This document shows positions 1 through 12,060 of a DNA stretch of 64,000 nucleotides, in pieces. Below the pieces are notes generated by a model. The model worked only from the letters and a program-made list of their open reading frames with translations. It did not search any database and was not told the origin of the DNA. A program made the position numbers and the translations under genes. Numbering within the stretch: the first letter of the stretch is position 1; each line of letters opens with the position of its first letter. Source of the DNA: Megamerina dolium (Eukaryota; Arthropoda; Insecta; Diptera; Megamerinidae); assembly GCA_963854835.1 (NCBI GenBank), contig OY978529.1:5180501-5244500 (forward strand), given 5' to 3'.

Positions 1-95
1 TTTTTTTTATTAGTCCATCAGCTAAGGAGTGGAACTATGCCCCTAATCTCTCAGAATGCCCAAGCACTAACCACTGAGCGGCGACATCCAATTTA
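1..95 (-). repeat. tRNA-derived SINE fragment (left edge of window)
   Basis: Read on the minus strand, this begins with a pol III A-box-like segment (CGCTCAGTGGTTAGTGC, complement of about 64-83). A degenerate B-box-like AGTTCCACTCC follows (complement of about 26-36). The element ends in a poly-A run, seen as the T run at 1-8. The order A box, B box, A tail is that of a tRNA-derived SINE. The window edge cuts it, so the tail length is unknown. Confidence 0.55.
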
Positions 96-199
96 TTAAT
101 AGTTGTCATTTTTTGTTGTTGTTGTTGTTAATTTCAATATTCGCGATGAAATAGTGATATTGGGCAATACTTTCATATTCAAAAATTTTTATACGCCGA

Positions 200-600
200 A
201 TTTCATACAGTTTTATGGTCATTTTGTATGGGAATACCCTTGATGTGTGGAAATAGCCGATAGCTATATTAAGAGAAACTCTCTGGAAAGAAAATTTAAT
301 GTAAATTGGTTATAAATTCGATCACTATGACGGAGATTCCTGTTAGTTAGTCATACATTCGACCACTATAACGGAGTTCCCAGTTTTGTCAATTTTGAGG
401 AGGTTTTAGATTCATTTTGTTGGGCAGCCCCTTAAAAAGTAAAGTATATAAATAAGTTTATGCCAAGGGAAGGTTAGCTAGAAAAAATTAATGTGTTGGA
501 TCATATATTTTACTTCTGGAAGCGATTGGAGCGTATTTTATAAAAATAAAAATTTTTTACGGAAACCTTAAAGGGAAAATTGACTCCATGACCGCCTTTA
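200..600 (+). repeat. Two diverged units of a ~155-195 bp tandem repeat
   Basis: The segments CATTTTGTATGGGAATACCC (about 218) and TTCATTTTGTTGGGCAGCCC (about 412) recur about 195 bases apart. Between them are shared pieces such as AAATTAATGT, a GGTTATAAATTCGATCACTATGA-like stretch and AAAGTATATAAATAAGT. The same motif order is seen at 32.9-33.6 kb, and on the other strand at 59.7-61.0 kb. No coding sequence is present. Confidence 0.55.
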
Positions 601-1019
601 TTTGGTTCTTTACAACATATCCAACGAACATGCTTACTCTCTATATTTCTATTTATAATATATTAAATAAGCAAAATCAATAAAACGAAGCTTTAATCAC
701 ATTATCATGGAAAATACCCACTTTATCGTTACTGAATATGCTAAATATACTACGTACATATACCGTTTTATATATCTTTGTGGTAAATTAATTTCTGTTT
801 CAATTGCAAACGATTTGTAGTGGAATTTATTACAATCGTAACTAATAAATATTACAAAAACTCATTATGTATTTGTTTTTATTGACGATTTCTAGCTACT
901 TTACATGTGATTAATACACCCGCATCATTAGTTCTACTAGTAGTATTATATATAACCTTACGTACATACGTTATAAAATATATTTAAATAAATAACATGA
1001 ATGTAATTAATAGGAGTAA

Positions 1020-3210
1020 AACATGAAACATTTTATTATAGGAAACAGGACACTGGCACACTATGTGCGCCGCTGTCTCTGCCTCTTCCATGCATAATCT
1101 GCAAATGTCAGCATCCTCCCCTTTAAAAAGACCCATCTTGCTGAGGTGGTATCTGAAATTGCCATGGCCAGTTATTAATGCAGTCAACCAGCTTAGAATT
1201 AACCGTCCTAGACTGAGAGCCCTTCTCGATTCACTGCCCTTTGATAGCCTCAACAAAGTCTTTGCCTGTCTACAAGTGGATAAGTTCGCCCATCTCGTGA
1301 GATGGAGTTCCTTTAACCACTCTTCGACCTTTGCTTTCACCGTACCGTTGCTAAAAGCAACTACTGGTTCCGGTCCATAAAACTCAACTTCCAATCCTTA
1401 TCTAGCCAAGGCGTCTGCAGCTTCATTTTGTTCTATACCAATGTGTCCCTTCACCCAGCACACCCGTTAAGTTTCTGAACACATTCGAGCGCCATACCAT
1501 ATTAGAAGATACCGTAGGTTGTTGCAGTCGCCTGACCACTGCCTGGTTATCGAGTACTAGCCAGATTTTCTTACCTTGCACCTTCCCATACAGTAGATGG
1601 TCTAGCGCATGCATTAAACCAAGCATTTTCCAGTCATCTTTAACCTACCCATTCCTTCCATTGGCACTTGCGCCTCCTTTACACTGCTATATAACAGCGA
1701 CAGGATGTTCCTGTGCCCTATCTCCGTGCTGAATCCATACCAATTATTGGTTGTATGCAGACATAACGCTGTTAATGTCGGCGACTACATAATATGCAAG
1801 TCCAACGGCAGCAGCCCCAGACGCTTCTACCGAGGTCGTACGGATTGCTCCGGTAATCCCAATAAAACCCAGTCTTTGTACCCTATCTGGGTGACCTTAG
1901 GCCACCAGACCATAGAAGCATATGCTATTAAAGGCCTTGCCATCGTTGTGCATCCAGAGCACTGCTATGGGAGTATTTCCCCACATGAAACCGCACACTC
2001 TCTTACACTCTTACAGAGAATACCCGCTTGCCTTTCTGGATCTTATCATTTACGTAACTATTCCAAGTCAGCTTGTTATCCACGTTAGCCCATAGATACT
2101 GTACTTCCTTGGAGTCGTTGATGTTCGATACAAAAAGCCTAAGGGGATCCATTATTAGCTCTGTCCTGCTTTTAGTAAAGAGTATCGTTTTCGACTTAAT
2201 AGCGCCATTCTTCAAGCATTCTGAGTGCACCTCTCATGGTATCGTAAATAGTGTCCGCGAACTTACCACTCACCATTACCGCTATGTCATCAGCATACCA
2301 GAAGCTGGAGTAGGGAATGGATCGTGATGTTTCAATGGATGAGCGATAGTATTCCCCCTTGTAGACATCCTACTTCTGAGTCTGCAACTCCCATTTTGAA
2401 AGTTTATGGCTCTTTTCCTCAGTATGCTGTCCACTCACCTTATAATGATTGGGCTGAGTTCACGAGTAACAAAGGCCATCTTTATTTTATCGAAGCCAAT
2501 ATTGTCGAAGGCACTCTCTATCTATCCATAAAAGTAGATATAGATATCCCTCCACAAGACAGTTCTCCCTCCACTATTCGAACGAATTCGTGTAGAACCG
2601 TTTTAGTTGATTTGTCAGCTCTATATGCGTGCTGTCATATGTTTAGTGGTTTAATCAGAAGTGTTGTCCTTTCCATGCAGTCTGCCAGTACTCGCTCCAT
2701 GCATTTAAACAGAAAGAGGTCAAGCTAACCGGCTTCGGAAGAAAGACAATCTTAGTCTCTCTGCATTGAATTGGGACATATTCTGCAGCCAAGCAAGTAG
2801 TGAATATTCCTAGAAGCCTGTATACCAGAATTTCTACACCCAACTGAAGTAGGACTGGAAATATTCCATCTATACCTGCTGTTTTGATTGGAGAGACCTG
2901 CTTGATAGCTTTTTTCACTCGAAATCTATCCTTTCAGCTTCTGATCCTACATTCTAGTTTGCACCCTTGCGAGTGTCTTTCCATGGGTCTTTGATCTTCC
3001 TGGAAAATGCAGCTCTATCAGCTATTTCAGCGAGTCCCCGATTGTCTCTGTAAAGGATCCATTCATTTTACGATATAATCCCAACTTTAAAACCGGGTCC
3101 TTTGATATAATCTTCTGGAATTTGTAATTTGAGCAGAATTCTCTCCACGTTTTCCTTTTACGGTTGCGCAGAGACTTCTTCAGCTCCATTTTTTAGACTT
3201 GGAGTAATTT
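1020..3210 (-). mobile_element. Decayed RNase H-bearing non-LTR retrotransposon (I/LOA/R1-like)
   Basis: A minus-strand relic holds the domains of a LINE second ORF in order from high to low coordinates. First is a pre-RT stretch with HFPG (about 2960-3200). Next is the reverse transcriptase (about 2240-2920), then RNase H (about 1395-1640) and a CCHC-like tail (about 1045-1100). The coding parts are split across frames by small indels and stops. The clade call rests on RT followed by RNase H and on the GPEP motif after it; a precise clade cannot be assigned by eye. No clear 5' end or target duplication was seen. It lies 6 kb upstream of the host gene's start codon. Confidence 0.8.
1045..2918 (-). 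pseudogene. Reverse transcriptase / RNase H ORF remnant
   Basis: Recognisable motifs on the minus strand, from the N-terminal side, are as follows. PIKTAGIDGIFPVLLQ and KIVFLPKP mark the RT fingers. WYADDIAVMVSGKF near 2255-2310 has the catalytic YADD intact. DNKLTW near 2060 marks the thumb. DNQAVVRRL near 1530 and GHIGIEQNEAADALAR near 1400-1450 are RNase H motifs, followed at once by an in-frame TAA and then FYGPEP. The tail reads CRLCMEEAETAAHIVCQCP. At least two frameshifts and one stop make it inactive. The YADD core survives while flanking frames are broken, so decay looks moderate. Confidence 0.8.
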
Positions 3211-3559
3211 TATGCATTGGGGTCCTCTCACATGTGACGATTAAAATCTTTCCTTGTATCCTTTTTGTGCCATTGAGTGGGTTCTCTTCCGTCCAATACC
3301 GTACCGTCCGTACATCCAGCTTCAAATGTTTTGGTCACGGCTGAGCAGATACTCAACACCTGCGATTCTTTTATGTGTCTTAAATATCCCTGGCAGTAAT
3401 TCCTCAAGAATTTTACAGTATTTGATACAATCCGTTCGTTTCGGTATCCTACCCGAATACCGGACATCCCTTGATGAGAGCCCTCCCCGAATCACTGCCC
3501 TGATACTGGTAGAACATTGGAAGGTTACAATTAAACAAAAAAAAAAAACAAACAAAAAA

Positions 3560-5450
3560 ATTGAATGAATATATTTACAAGGACCAAGCTCAGTTAGTTA
3601 GTTCCACTAATCGTAAAAATTATTAGTTTTTAGAGCCACCAACCTATAATATATCATTATCAAATTTGCACCAATGAGGTCTCATAAAATCAAATTCATT
3701 TTTCTTCAACGTAGCATGACATTCGAAGTACTGAAATGATTAACTGAAGATCCGCAAACACCGAATATCTCAGAAATGCTTGAACTTCGACAATTTTGAT
3801 GAAAATCCAACAGCAATGCATAAACCCCCTCATCAAAAGCAATGGCCAATAAAAACAACAACAAATTCAGTCACTTCGTACACACAACAACTACTCTCAG
3901 CAAATCAGATGAATGTATTTCATTAAATCAAACGCCCTCGCACTCCCTCTTCCCTTTGACAATGCTAGCTAGTGGTTGAATCATAATGATCATACTCGTA
4001 TAGTACAAACAGATCACACACATGCTATATTACATATGATAATAATGATGCTGTGTATGGATGAGTGAAAAGTAGATTGTCCGTTGGAAAAAAATTCACA
4101 TAAACAAAAAGAGTCACTTTATTTGCCTTCTCGTTTCAACACAGAGATTTAATTACATAAATTCCAACAGCAATAGCAACTCAAATGAACTACAGTTAAA
4201 ATAACAATATCGTAATAATATCAAGCTACAAGTTAAATTAACACAAAAACATTAGAAATAGTAAAAACAAAGAAAAAAAAAATTGTGAAAATCAAAAAGC
4301 CGACAGCAACAATGATTTGTGTACACACAAACTCACACAATCAAATGCTCCCATCAAATCTAAAGCGGAAAACCACCAGCAATAAAATTGAAGGCGTGTT
4401 TAAAATCAACAGGCTGTTTTGTTGCTACTTGTGTATGCATGCAGATAAGTATAAAACAAATAGTTTGACAAAGAGAGAGAGTGAGAGAGAGAGAAAACAT
4501 TTGCATTTGAATCACAGTCCCAAAGAGAGTATGAGTGCGAGTGCATAAGACATATTGAGTTGCTGTCACAAAAACAACAACAAATACCAGTTATGAAAAC
4601 AACAGTAAATGGTGGTGGTGTGCGTTGATTTCTCTCCCCATCGTTCATATCTTCCATGTTCCATTACCACATTGTTTCATTTCCAATCACAGTGAGCCGC
4701 GCACAATCACAGCAGAAAGCAATAACAAACAACCATCTCAATACTACAAAATGGATTTGCAAAAATATCACACCACAAACAAAAACATTAAAGAGAGCGG
4801 AAGTACCAACAACAACAACATATCACAACGAAAGTGCGAAAAATGAAGAAAATGGTGAATGCAAAAATAAATGGAATGCTGTCAAAAGCGGGGCATGGGG
4901 TATAGTAAATAGCAACTAAATAAAAAGGGGAAATAATTTCATCTCTGGTTTTCATAAAAGTTCTGAAGGTAGAGTGTAAGTGAAGTGTGAAGTGAGTGGA
5001 GTGGAATTTAAACGGAAGTAGTGAAAAGAAAGTTAACGGAGAAAAAGTAAAACCAAAAGATGAAGAAGTGAAGAAAAGAAGATGTCAAGTGAAATAAAAT
5101 ACAATGTACCATAGAAGAAACTAAATGAAATAAAAATAAGCTAGAATTATACAGTAAATTCTCAATAATACGAAAGATGAGCAGTATTATTTCTTCATGA
5201 GGTCAAAACACAGTGCAAACAATACAACATTTTTTTTAAGAAAAACAAAACTTGTGTATGCGTAATAGAAATTTAACATCATGAATGATTTTTTTTTTGT
5301 ACTTGAAAACCTCTAATTAAAGCAATTATATGAAAAAAAAATTTTTTTGAACGAAGAAAAATGAAGGAAATTTAATAAATTTGACCTACAGTGACAAAAA
5401 TAAATTCCTCGTAACAAAAAGGCTTTATATATGTATTTTACCCGGATCAT
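3560..5450. other. AT-rich upstream sequence without a gene
   Basis: I see no gene. The stretch holds A-rich and CAA-rich sequence with many short ORFs that show no family motifs. A GA-dinucleotide run lies at about 4470-4495 (alternating GAGAGTGAGAGAG) and could bind GAGA factor. From 4920 to 5400 it is unusually purine-rich (AAGTGAAG-type), of unknown meaning. Confidence 0.5.
4469..4497. repeat. GA-dinucleotide tract
   Basis: A short GAGAGAGTGAGAGAGAGAG tract is visible. GAGA tracts are binding sites for Trl/GAF in flies. It lies about 4.7 kb upstream of the start codon. A regulatory role is possible but not shown. Confidence 0.6.
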
Positions 5451-5489
5451 CTGTAGAATATTCTAGCCGAACACCATCAGCAACGACGC

Positions 5490-5760
5490 GCTGTGGAGAT
5501 TTACGAATGAAGAACCTGTCCTGTTGCAAATCAAAAATAGAAAGTGGCGATGAATAGGTCACACGTTTAGAAAAACTGCAGATAGCATTACAAGAATGGC
5601 ACTAGACACGAACCCGCCAAAAAATACTTGGATTTCCATATTGCACGAGCTATCCGATGTCAACACAACATGAGACGGCGCAAAAATAACAGCACAAAAC
5701 CGTGTAGTGTCTTGTTGAGTCCCTATGCTCCCAAAAGTAGTGAACAAGGAAAACAAAATG
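5490..5760 (+). mobile_element. RTE-like non-LTR retrotransposon, 3' end fragment
   Basis: The sequence matches the end of an RTE-type ORF: a TRMALDTNPP-like stretch, then NTWISILHEL, then AKITAQNRV and the final PMLPKVVNKE-like end. It is a sister copy of the fragment at about 41075-41285, where the same positions read ALDWNSQG, RGRGRPKNTWRR and APKSSEQG. It lacks about 30 bases of the R/G-rich part present in that copy and has in-frame stops. Only the extreme 3' end is present, as expected from 5' truncation during target-primed reverse transcription. Confidence 0.65.
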
Positions 5761-6290
5761 TATTTTCTAAGAATATCTACGAAAAATACGGGAAATTCAA
5801 TAAATTTTCTCCACAGCGCCATCTAGCGTACGAATTTCTTATGCCAAAAAATCCATATTTATGTATTTTCTAAGAATATTTTTCAAGAACTTTAACTAAC
5901 TTAACAAATTTTTTACGTCTTTATTTTACGCAAGAATTTAATTAAGGATTTCTTCCTTATTTGAGCTAAGCTCGAAAAAAGTTATGAACTATTGAGACGT
6001 AAGACTATAAGTTGCTTTTGATTTCAGACAATTTTTGAGCTGCTTCGATTTTTGTGCTTCTGGATTTTTGTGCTTCTTCAATTTTTGTGCTTCGTTTTCC
6101 TTTTTTTTAATCAGAAAAAAGGCCGAAGAAGAGTGTACATATTTCAAAATAATGTTTATAAAGAATGCAAGAGCGTTGATTTTAAATAGCACAGCTCGTA
6201 CCGACACGTAGAATCTCCGTTGTAGCAAGAATCATAGACAGTGCGTTTTTAATGTGTTTTAGATTCGTTTTGTTTTTTTTTTACAGTGCA

Positions 6291-6666
6291 GAGCATTAGC
6301 AGCAGTAATGACGTCAGCCCTGAGATATTGCGAAGGATCACTCTTGCAAACAGGTGCTACTTTGGGCTAAGTAAGCAATTGAGAAGTCGGGCCCTCTCTC
6401 GAAGAACGAAAACTACCCAGCCAGTGGCTGCGCTGGCTGAGTCATGTCGAGCGAATTGAAGAAGACGCTCCAGCGAAGAGGGTATTTAATACGACACCCG
6501 CTGCAGGACGCAGAAGAAGAGGAAGACCACACCTCCGTTGGAAAGACCAAGTGTTGGATAATCCAATTTTCGCCACGAAGCGAAGAACAGGGAAGACTGG
6601 CGTTGCATTATATGTTCAGCCTAAATCGATCATCGCTTGTTATGGTCACATAAGAAGAAGAAGAAA
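6291..6666 (+). mobile_element. RTE-like non-LTR fragment ending in an (AAG)n tail
   Basis: This is the same family as 39545-40190 and 45455-46699. The left part encodes SRALSRRTKTT-like sequence. A block is then missing, and the right part resumes at LRWLSHVERIEED and runs to the terminal CSA-type end. The last unique bases (CCTAAATCGATCATCGCTTG then TTATGGTCACAT) are shared with the other copies and lead into AAGAAGAAGAAG at about 6653-6665. Internal deletions and frameshifts make it non-coding. Confidence 0.75.
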
Positions 6667-6679
6667 CCCAATTGATAAA

Positions 6680-7690
6680 AAAAAAAGTCGTCTATAGATT
6701 TCATTGACGACTACACACTACTCCAAAAATCTTGTGAATATAGCGTCATTTTACTTGAGTGACTCGTGGGTCCAATTATTTGGAAATTTCTTCAAGTTAT
6801 ATCAACGCTGATTTTCAATAAATTGTTCATATTACAGTGCTGTCAAAATATATTGCTTTCGCTTTACAGCGGGTTTACTGTATTTATTTATAAAATATAT
6901 TGAAAATAGAACATAGAAAATGAAAATCAAAAGAAAATACAAGAGTGGACGAAAGCAGCAAATATCTCAGCATCTACCAAAATAAAAACGACAGCAACAA
7001 ATATCACAGCACTACGTTTTTTTTTTTTACAAATCTTAACGAAATTCCAAACATGGAAAATTATTATTATTTGCATTCACGCGCGTCTACCTACCTAATA
7101 ACTTGGAAACAAGAGCAAAACTCCATAGTACACCATATTAAACTTGTTCATTCCAATACCTCACTTATCATACAATATGATTATCTCTTTCACTCTCATT
7201 GAAATTTCATAAGGAACAATATTTCGTTTATTATATTAAATCAAATATGTACCACTGTATTGGTTTTAATGGTGTTTTTTCTTTTTTTTTTTCTTTGGTG
7301 CTGGTGCTTGTACGGTGGTGCTGGTGGTGGTGGTGGTGGTTATTATGTATTATTGTATTATTACTACCGTCGTTATTTTCACTATTTCGCCCCTTACTAA
7401 CACTAACATGGGAACAACAAACAATACCACCACCATAACTTGCAATCACATACGATTTAAGTTACGTACGAAATTGAAACGGACGGCATAGCGCAAACCA
7501 AGCAACAAAGCAGTGCCCACAGTACACAATCAGTTGGTGTCAGCGAACCAGTGCGGTTGACATGTTTATACTACATAGAGAATACAACGCATAAAATCCG
7601 TTATTTTTAGTGAGTGACATTGCATGCGATAATCATACAATTGGTGTTGTTGGACGTTTACTTTTTTTGAGTTGAATTTGAGAACAGTCA
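6680..7690. other. Upstream sequence without a recognisable gene
   Basis: No coding motif was found. The left half is AT-rich with poly-T runs; a GGT repeat lies at 7312-7340. The stretch at 7450-7560 is less AT-rich than its surroundings and contains the candidate promoter listed separately. Confidence 0.5.
7530..7565 (+). promoter_or_regulatory. Candidate initiator-type core promoter
   Basis: TCAGTT at 7530-7535 fits the fly initiator consensus TCAKTY exactly. Downstream, around +24 to +31, is GGTTGACA, which resembles but does not exactly match the downstream promoter element at its fixed spacing. The block is locally GC-richer and lies about 1.65 kb before the start codon. A short consensus like this occurs often by chance, so the call is weak. 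It could equally be non-promoter sequence. Confidence 0.2.
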
Positions 7691-7862
7691 TGGTGGGGTG
7701 TAGTGTGTAGTGTGGTGTGTGGTGTGTGGTGTGTGGTGTGTGGTGTGTTATGTGAAAGTTAGAAGAACCTACCAACCGTATATTGTACATGAGATCGTGC
7801 TTTCTTGCTCATATATTTGTGTAAATTTCGGTTTTCTTTCTCTCTCTCTCTCTCTCTCACTC
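7690..7862. repeat. GTGTGGT minisatellite followed by (TC)n
   Basis: A run of GTGTGGTGTGTGGT units occupies about 7700-7750, and a pure CT tract lies at about 7837-7860. Both are simple-sequence repeats. The short ORFs crossing them are low-complexity artefacts. Confidence 0.85.
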
Positions 7863-7899
7863 TCGCTCTGTGATTTTGTCTCTCAATTTGTAATATTTC

Positions 7900-9180
7900 T
7901 CTCTGCACTACTATCACTATCGTGGTCGTCAACGTTGACGTTGTCGTAGTCGTCGCTGTCATCGTCGCTATCATAGTCGTTGTTACTGTTAGTTGGTTAA
8001 TGTGATTTCATTTTCACATTTTTGTTGTTTTATTTTTTAGTTCTCTCCAATCTAAGTCCGCTTCCCACACAAATGCCTGCATATGAAGAGAAATCGTTTC
8101 AATTGAAATTGTCGGATTCGCATTGAGTGTGTCGGGTGTTGGGTTGATGTTGGGCGATATTGGGTGCGAGCGTGTGTGGGTGGATGAATATGTAATCTGC
8201 GTTGATGACAATGACTATAGCAGCGACAACGAGTCAAGTGCATGTAGCAGGCAGTGTCTCTTTATTTTGTGTAGATACTGCGCCGACGACATTCGCATTA
8301 TAATATTGTCATCTTTATCGTTGTTGTCGATGTCTCAGTCTCAGTCTCAGTTTCATTCTCAGCTTTGGTCTCAATTGACAATTGATGAAAAAAAAAAAAT
8401 AGAAAATAAACCCCAACACCATCGAAGAAGAGGCAAAGCACAAGACAACCATTCAATTTGAAAATCCAAATCAAAATCACTCCTAATGTGTTCACACAGT
8501 GTACAGTGTATTGTATTGTATTGTCTTGTGATGGTGGTGACCGACCACTGGACTGAAGCCGTGATTAATAATTTTGCTTTTTTTGTCGTTGTTGTTTTTC
8601 TTTTCTTGCCATTTTCAAATCTCTCTCTATTCATAAAATATTATTCTTTAGTCCATTAGATGACGCTGAAGTGATGATATCGAAGAAATTCTTATCTCAA
8701 AAACTATTGAAAACGTTCCAAAAACAAATGCAAATAGAAAAACGAGAATTTATTTAAAACTAAACTAGAATGAAAAATTTATGAAAATGCGAAATATTAA
8801 AATAAAAATTGTTGATTAAAGTGAATAAAGAGTGTTTTATGTAAAAATGAAAAAGAAAAAAAATTGAAAAATCATAAAAACCGAAAAATAATAAAACTGC
8901 TGCAAAAGAAAATTCATACAAAAAAAAAAAAAAAATATTGATCGATTTAATGTAGTTGTTATATGCTTGTGTTTACTGTGATATTAATTCAAAAAGATAA
9001 AATTAAATTTTAAATATAATCACATTAAAAAAAATTGAAAATTTTTTTTTTTTTAAATCATAATAATACTCAGAAACAAAAATATCGAAAATATTATAAC
9101 GCTAAATTAAAAAAAAAAAAAAAAAGAAAGAAAAAGGAAATATAAAATCATAGTATTTTTTCTCTTCCTTCAAACAAACA
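7900..9180 (+). other. Presumed 5' UTR / flank of the sens-2-like gene
   Basis: No gene of its own is visible. GTC/GTTGTC-rich simple sequence at 7915-8000 and CTCAGT repeats at 8330-8370 give way to strongly A-rich, CAA-free sequence from 8700 to 9180. In the frame of the downstream ATG there is a TAG at 9151-9153, so the coding frame cannot extend upstream without splicing. The UTR assignment is an inference from position. Confidence 0.4.
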
Positions 9181-9712
9181 ATGGATATTGTCAAAGTTGT
9201 TGCTTCATCGGCTCATCATCATAATAATTTGACAGCAATAGCAGCAACAACAACAATACCGTCGCAACGGCTCCAGCAGCAGCAGCAGCATAACATTCTA
9301 AATCAACAACAACAACAACAACAACAACATCATCCACATCACAATCAATTGCCATTAGATTATAGTATTGGCAATTTTAAGCCAGCAATTGCTGCTGATT
9401 TTCCAGTAACTGCAGCCTCCTATGTGAATGGCGGTACACCAGTAGTGCCAACGGCATCATTGCATATACGTGATTTGAGTACATTAACTGGAGCAACAAC
9501 GACAATATCATCGCCGTCTGTAACGGTAATACCAATAACAACAACACCAACTCCAACAACAGCAGCACAGCAACAACGCAATATGCAACAGCATATTGTG
9601 GTGAATACCGCCGCCGGTGGTGGCGGTGGTGTTAATGACCAACAGCAGCAGGATTATCAGCCTGTTGTATCAGCATTTAAAGCCGTTTTGCCAAAGAAGA
9701 AAATTGCCGACG
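9181..9712 (+). CDS. sens-2: Senseless-2-like zinc-finger factor, coding exon 1 (N-terminus)
   Basis: The exon encodes residues 1-177 plus the first base of codon 178. The ATG follows AAACAAACA, a strong fly Kozak context, and a TAG 30 bases upstream closes the frame. The protein part has no folded domain that I recognise. It is rich in H, T, A and Q, with Q runs near residues 35-50 and 150-157, a GGGGG stretch near 146 and a basic KKK near residue 173. No SNAG repressor peptide, known from vertebrate GFI1, is at the N-terminus. The exon ends at G|GTGAGT (donor 9713). The frame joins perfectly to the acceptor at 50237 through a split Asp codon. Assignment to the gene rests on that join and on the fingers downstream; the exon alone would not identify it. 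Confidence 0.8.
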
Positions 9713-10126
9713 GTGAGTAAATCGTTAAAGAAACCAACAATTTGTAGAAAAAGAACATGGCAGACACCCACACACCAAGAATAACATCAGAATAATGATG
9801 AAGGAATTACAAGAATTCTTATAGATTTTGTTTTGACTACTGATTTTGTGTAAACGTGTGAAAGTTGCTTGTGAATAAATGGTGTATGTGTTTGATTTTT
9901 ATGTATATGGTGGTATATTATACTTGTATGTATACTTTACTAGGAGCTTTGTGAGTGATTATTGATTTTTTTCAATTTTTTGCGTGTTTACCTACCCTAA
10001 CGCATTATTGATCGCTTTATAACACATGTAAAGGAAGAGTTTTCACATATTTATTTGCAAATGTATGACAATAATAGTTTGAAGCTAAAAAGTTCAACGA
10101 AAACGACCAAAAAATAAAATAAATAT

Positions 10127-10380
10127 GGGTATTCATATAAACTCATAAATATTTTACGAGTTTCTGAGTGTGTAAACTTATCGAAATTTTGAAATTTTAA
10201 TATTTAAAAGTCCGTGTTAATGATATAGTTGTTCACAAAAGACTTATAAGAGGCCTTCTAAGACTCTGAGTGTGTAAATCTGTCAAAATTTGTATGATAT
10301 TTGACAGATTGTCTGCAAGTTTATAAGTTTTTAAGTTGGTAGCCCACTTATGAGTTATTTATGAGTTTATATGAATACCC
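10127..10380. mobile_element. MITE with perfect 25 bp terminal inverted repeats
   Basis: The bases at 10127-10151 (starting GGGTATTCATATAAACTC) are the exact reverse complement of 10356-10380 (ending TATATGAATACCC). Inside, TCTGAGTGTGTAAA occurs twice about 103 bases apart. At 254 bp with no ORF it fits a non-autonomous DNA transposon. Part of the same terminus recurs at 10498-10530 (GGGTATTTAAGTAAGCTCAT), suggesting a second, broken copy. I could not fix a target duplication. Confidence 0.75.
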
Positions 10381-12060
10381 TAATATGGTGCATGAACGCT
10401 TCAATGAACTTAATATTAATAACATAGTAAAAAGTGTGCGGAAAAAGTAATATTTTTATACTGAAAATTTTTTTTATTGTGATATTTTCAAAAATTATGG
10501 GTATTTAAGTAAGCTCATAAATACCTTGTACGTTTTTCATCGTTTAAATTTAATAAATTTTTTGTGAAATTGTGACTACCACTAACATATTTAGTTTTAA
10601 CACTTGTGCAGGCTCCTCAAATCAATCCCAAAGGCGAATTCTTCAACTTTATGCAATTTAGTGCTTATTTTTTCACAAAACGCATAAGAAACAAATGCTT
10701 GAAGACTCCATGAAATTTGGGTGAGAGTAAGAAAATGATTAAAAAACAGTTTTTTTTTTCAAGTAAACACAAGGGTTAAATTTTCATCAGTTATAACATT
10801 GATAAATGACCAAATATATTCGAGATGGACGTTTTTTTTAAATCAAATCCTTGTAAATATGTATTTCAAATTTCAAAAAACCTATTTGATAAAAAAGTAT
10901 CATAAATAATTTCTTTAAATTAAATTTCTTCTAGAAATATTATAAATAGAAAATAATATAGTTAAAAAAAGTAAATTTAAATTTAAAATAATTGCTTTTT
11001 TTTTTTAAAGAAGTTTGAAAATTTCGATTCTTTAAATCTACATTTTTTTTTAAATTTTTGTGAATATTCACTATTCACCGAAAAATAATTCTAAGCTTAA
11101 ATTGTTACTTCAAAAATTATATTAAAAGTGAGCGAAGGCACAAAATCAATGAAATTTAGAATTTTTCTTAATATTTAAAAAAATTTTTTGTTTGTTGGCT
11201 TGTTTTAGATATTTCTCATAAAAAATCTGTCAAAAAGCCGATTTCAACTTTAAGATGATTCTAACTTTAACTTATAATTACAGGTCATAATTTTTAAAAA
11301 CTTATTTCGAATCTAAAACTTTGGGATATGTTTTTACCAAAATTAAAAACAAAAATTTTTTCAACTTCAAATCCATGGACATATATCCTACTATTTCATT
11401 TCACACTTTTTTATCTCCTACATATTTAAGGGTGCGCTCCAAAGAATTTTGAACTTTAACAAGCCTTGTATTTTTACAAACATTTTTTACAAAACCTCAA
11501 TTTTTTTTTTAAAAATAATGAAGAACCATTTGAGACCCAACTATTTTATAAAAGCAAGAAAATTATAAATAAATTAAGCTGAGGAACATACTTATAGGAA
11601 AATTTTTTTTTGCGACACGACAACAAGACAAAAATAAACTTTTTACTGTACATATCGAAAATTCATATAGATTTTGGAAATAGCAAAAAAAAAAAAAAAT
11701 GTAACGGCAATTTAATGCAGCATGTCAGTATTACGAAAAAATGTATTTTGAAAGCTTGACGTGCTACAGCAAATTGCCGAGCCATGTATTTCTTAATTTT
11801 TTGCCAATTTTTTTAGAATCTGCCTGAATTTAACATGTGTGAAAACCCTTTTCGTATTGTAATTATATACCAAAAGGGCAATATTTCAAATCAAACTAAC
11901 TGTGCGTTTTTTTTTTTAAGTACAAAATATTTGCAAAATATTTTCATTTCCTTTTTTATTTTTTTTTTTTTGTTTTTTTTTTGCTTAAAAGTAATTCAAT
12001 CATAAAGGATGTGTTTCGGATTTAACAATAAATAAATAATAAATAATAAAATAAAGGGCG
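10381..12060. other. Intronic AT-rich sequence, no gene
   Basis: Very AT-rich, with many poly-A and poly-T runs. Apart from a partial terminus of the neighbouring MITE near 10500, I see no feature that I can name. Confidence 0.6.

Noticed and set aside
1063..2728. Several plus-strand frames of 84-134 codons
   Set aside because: They are complements of the minus-strand RT/RNase H relic.
4406..4657. Cys/Ser/Leu-rich antisense frames over the GA tract
   Set aside because: Low-complexity readings of a microsatellite.
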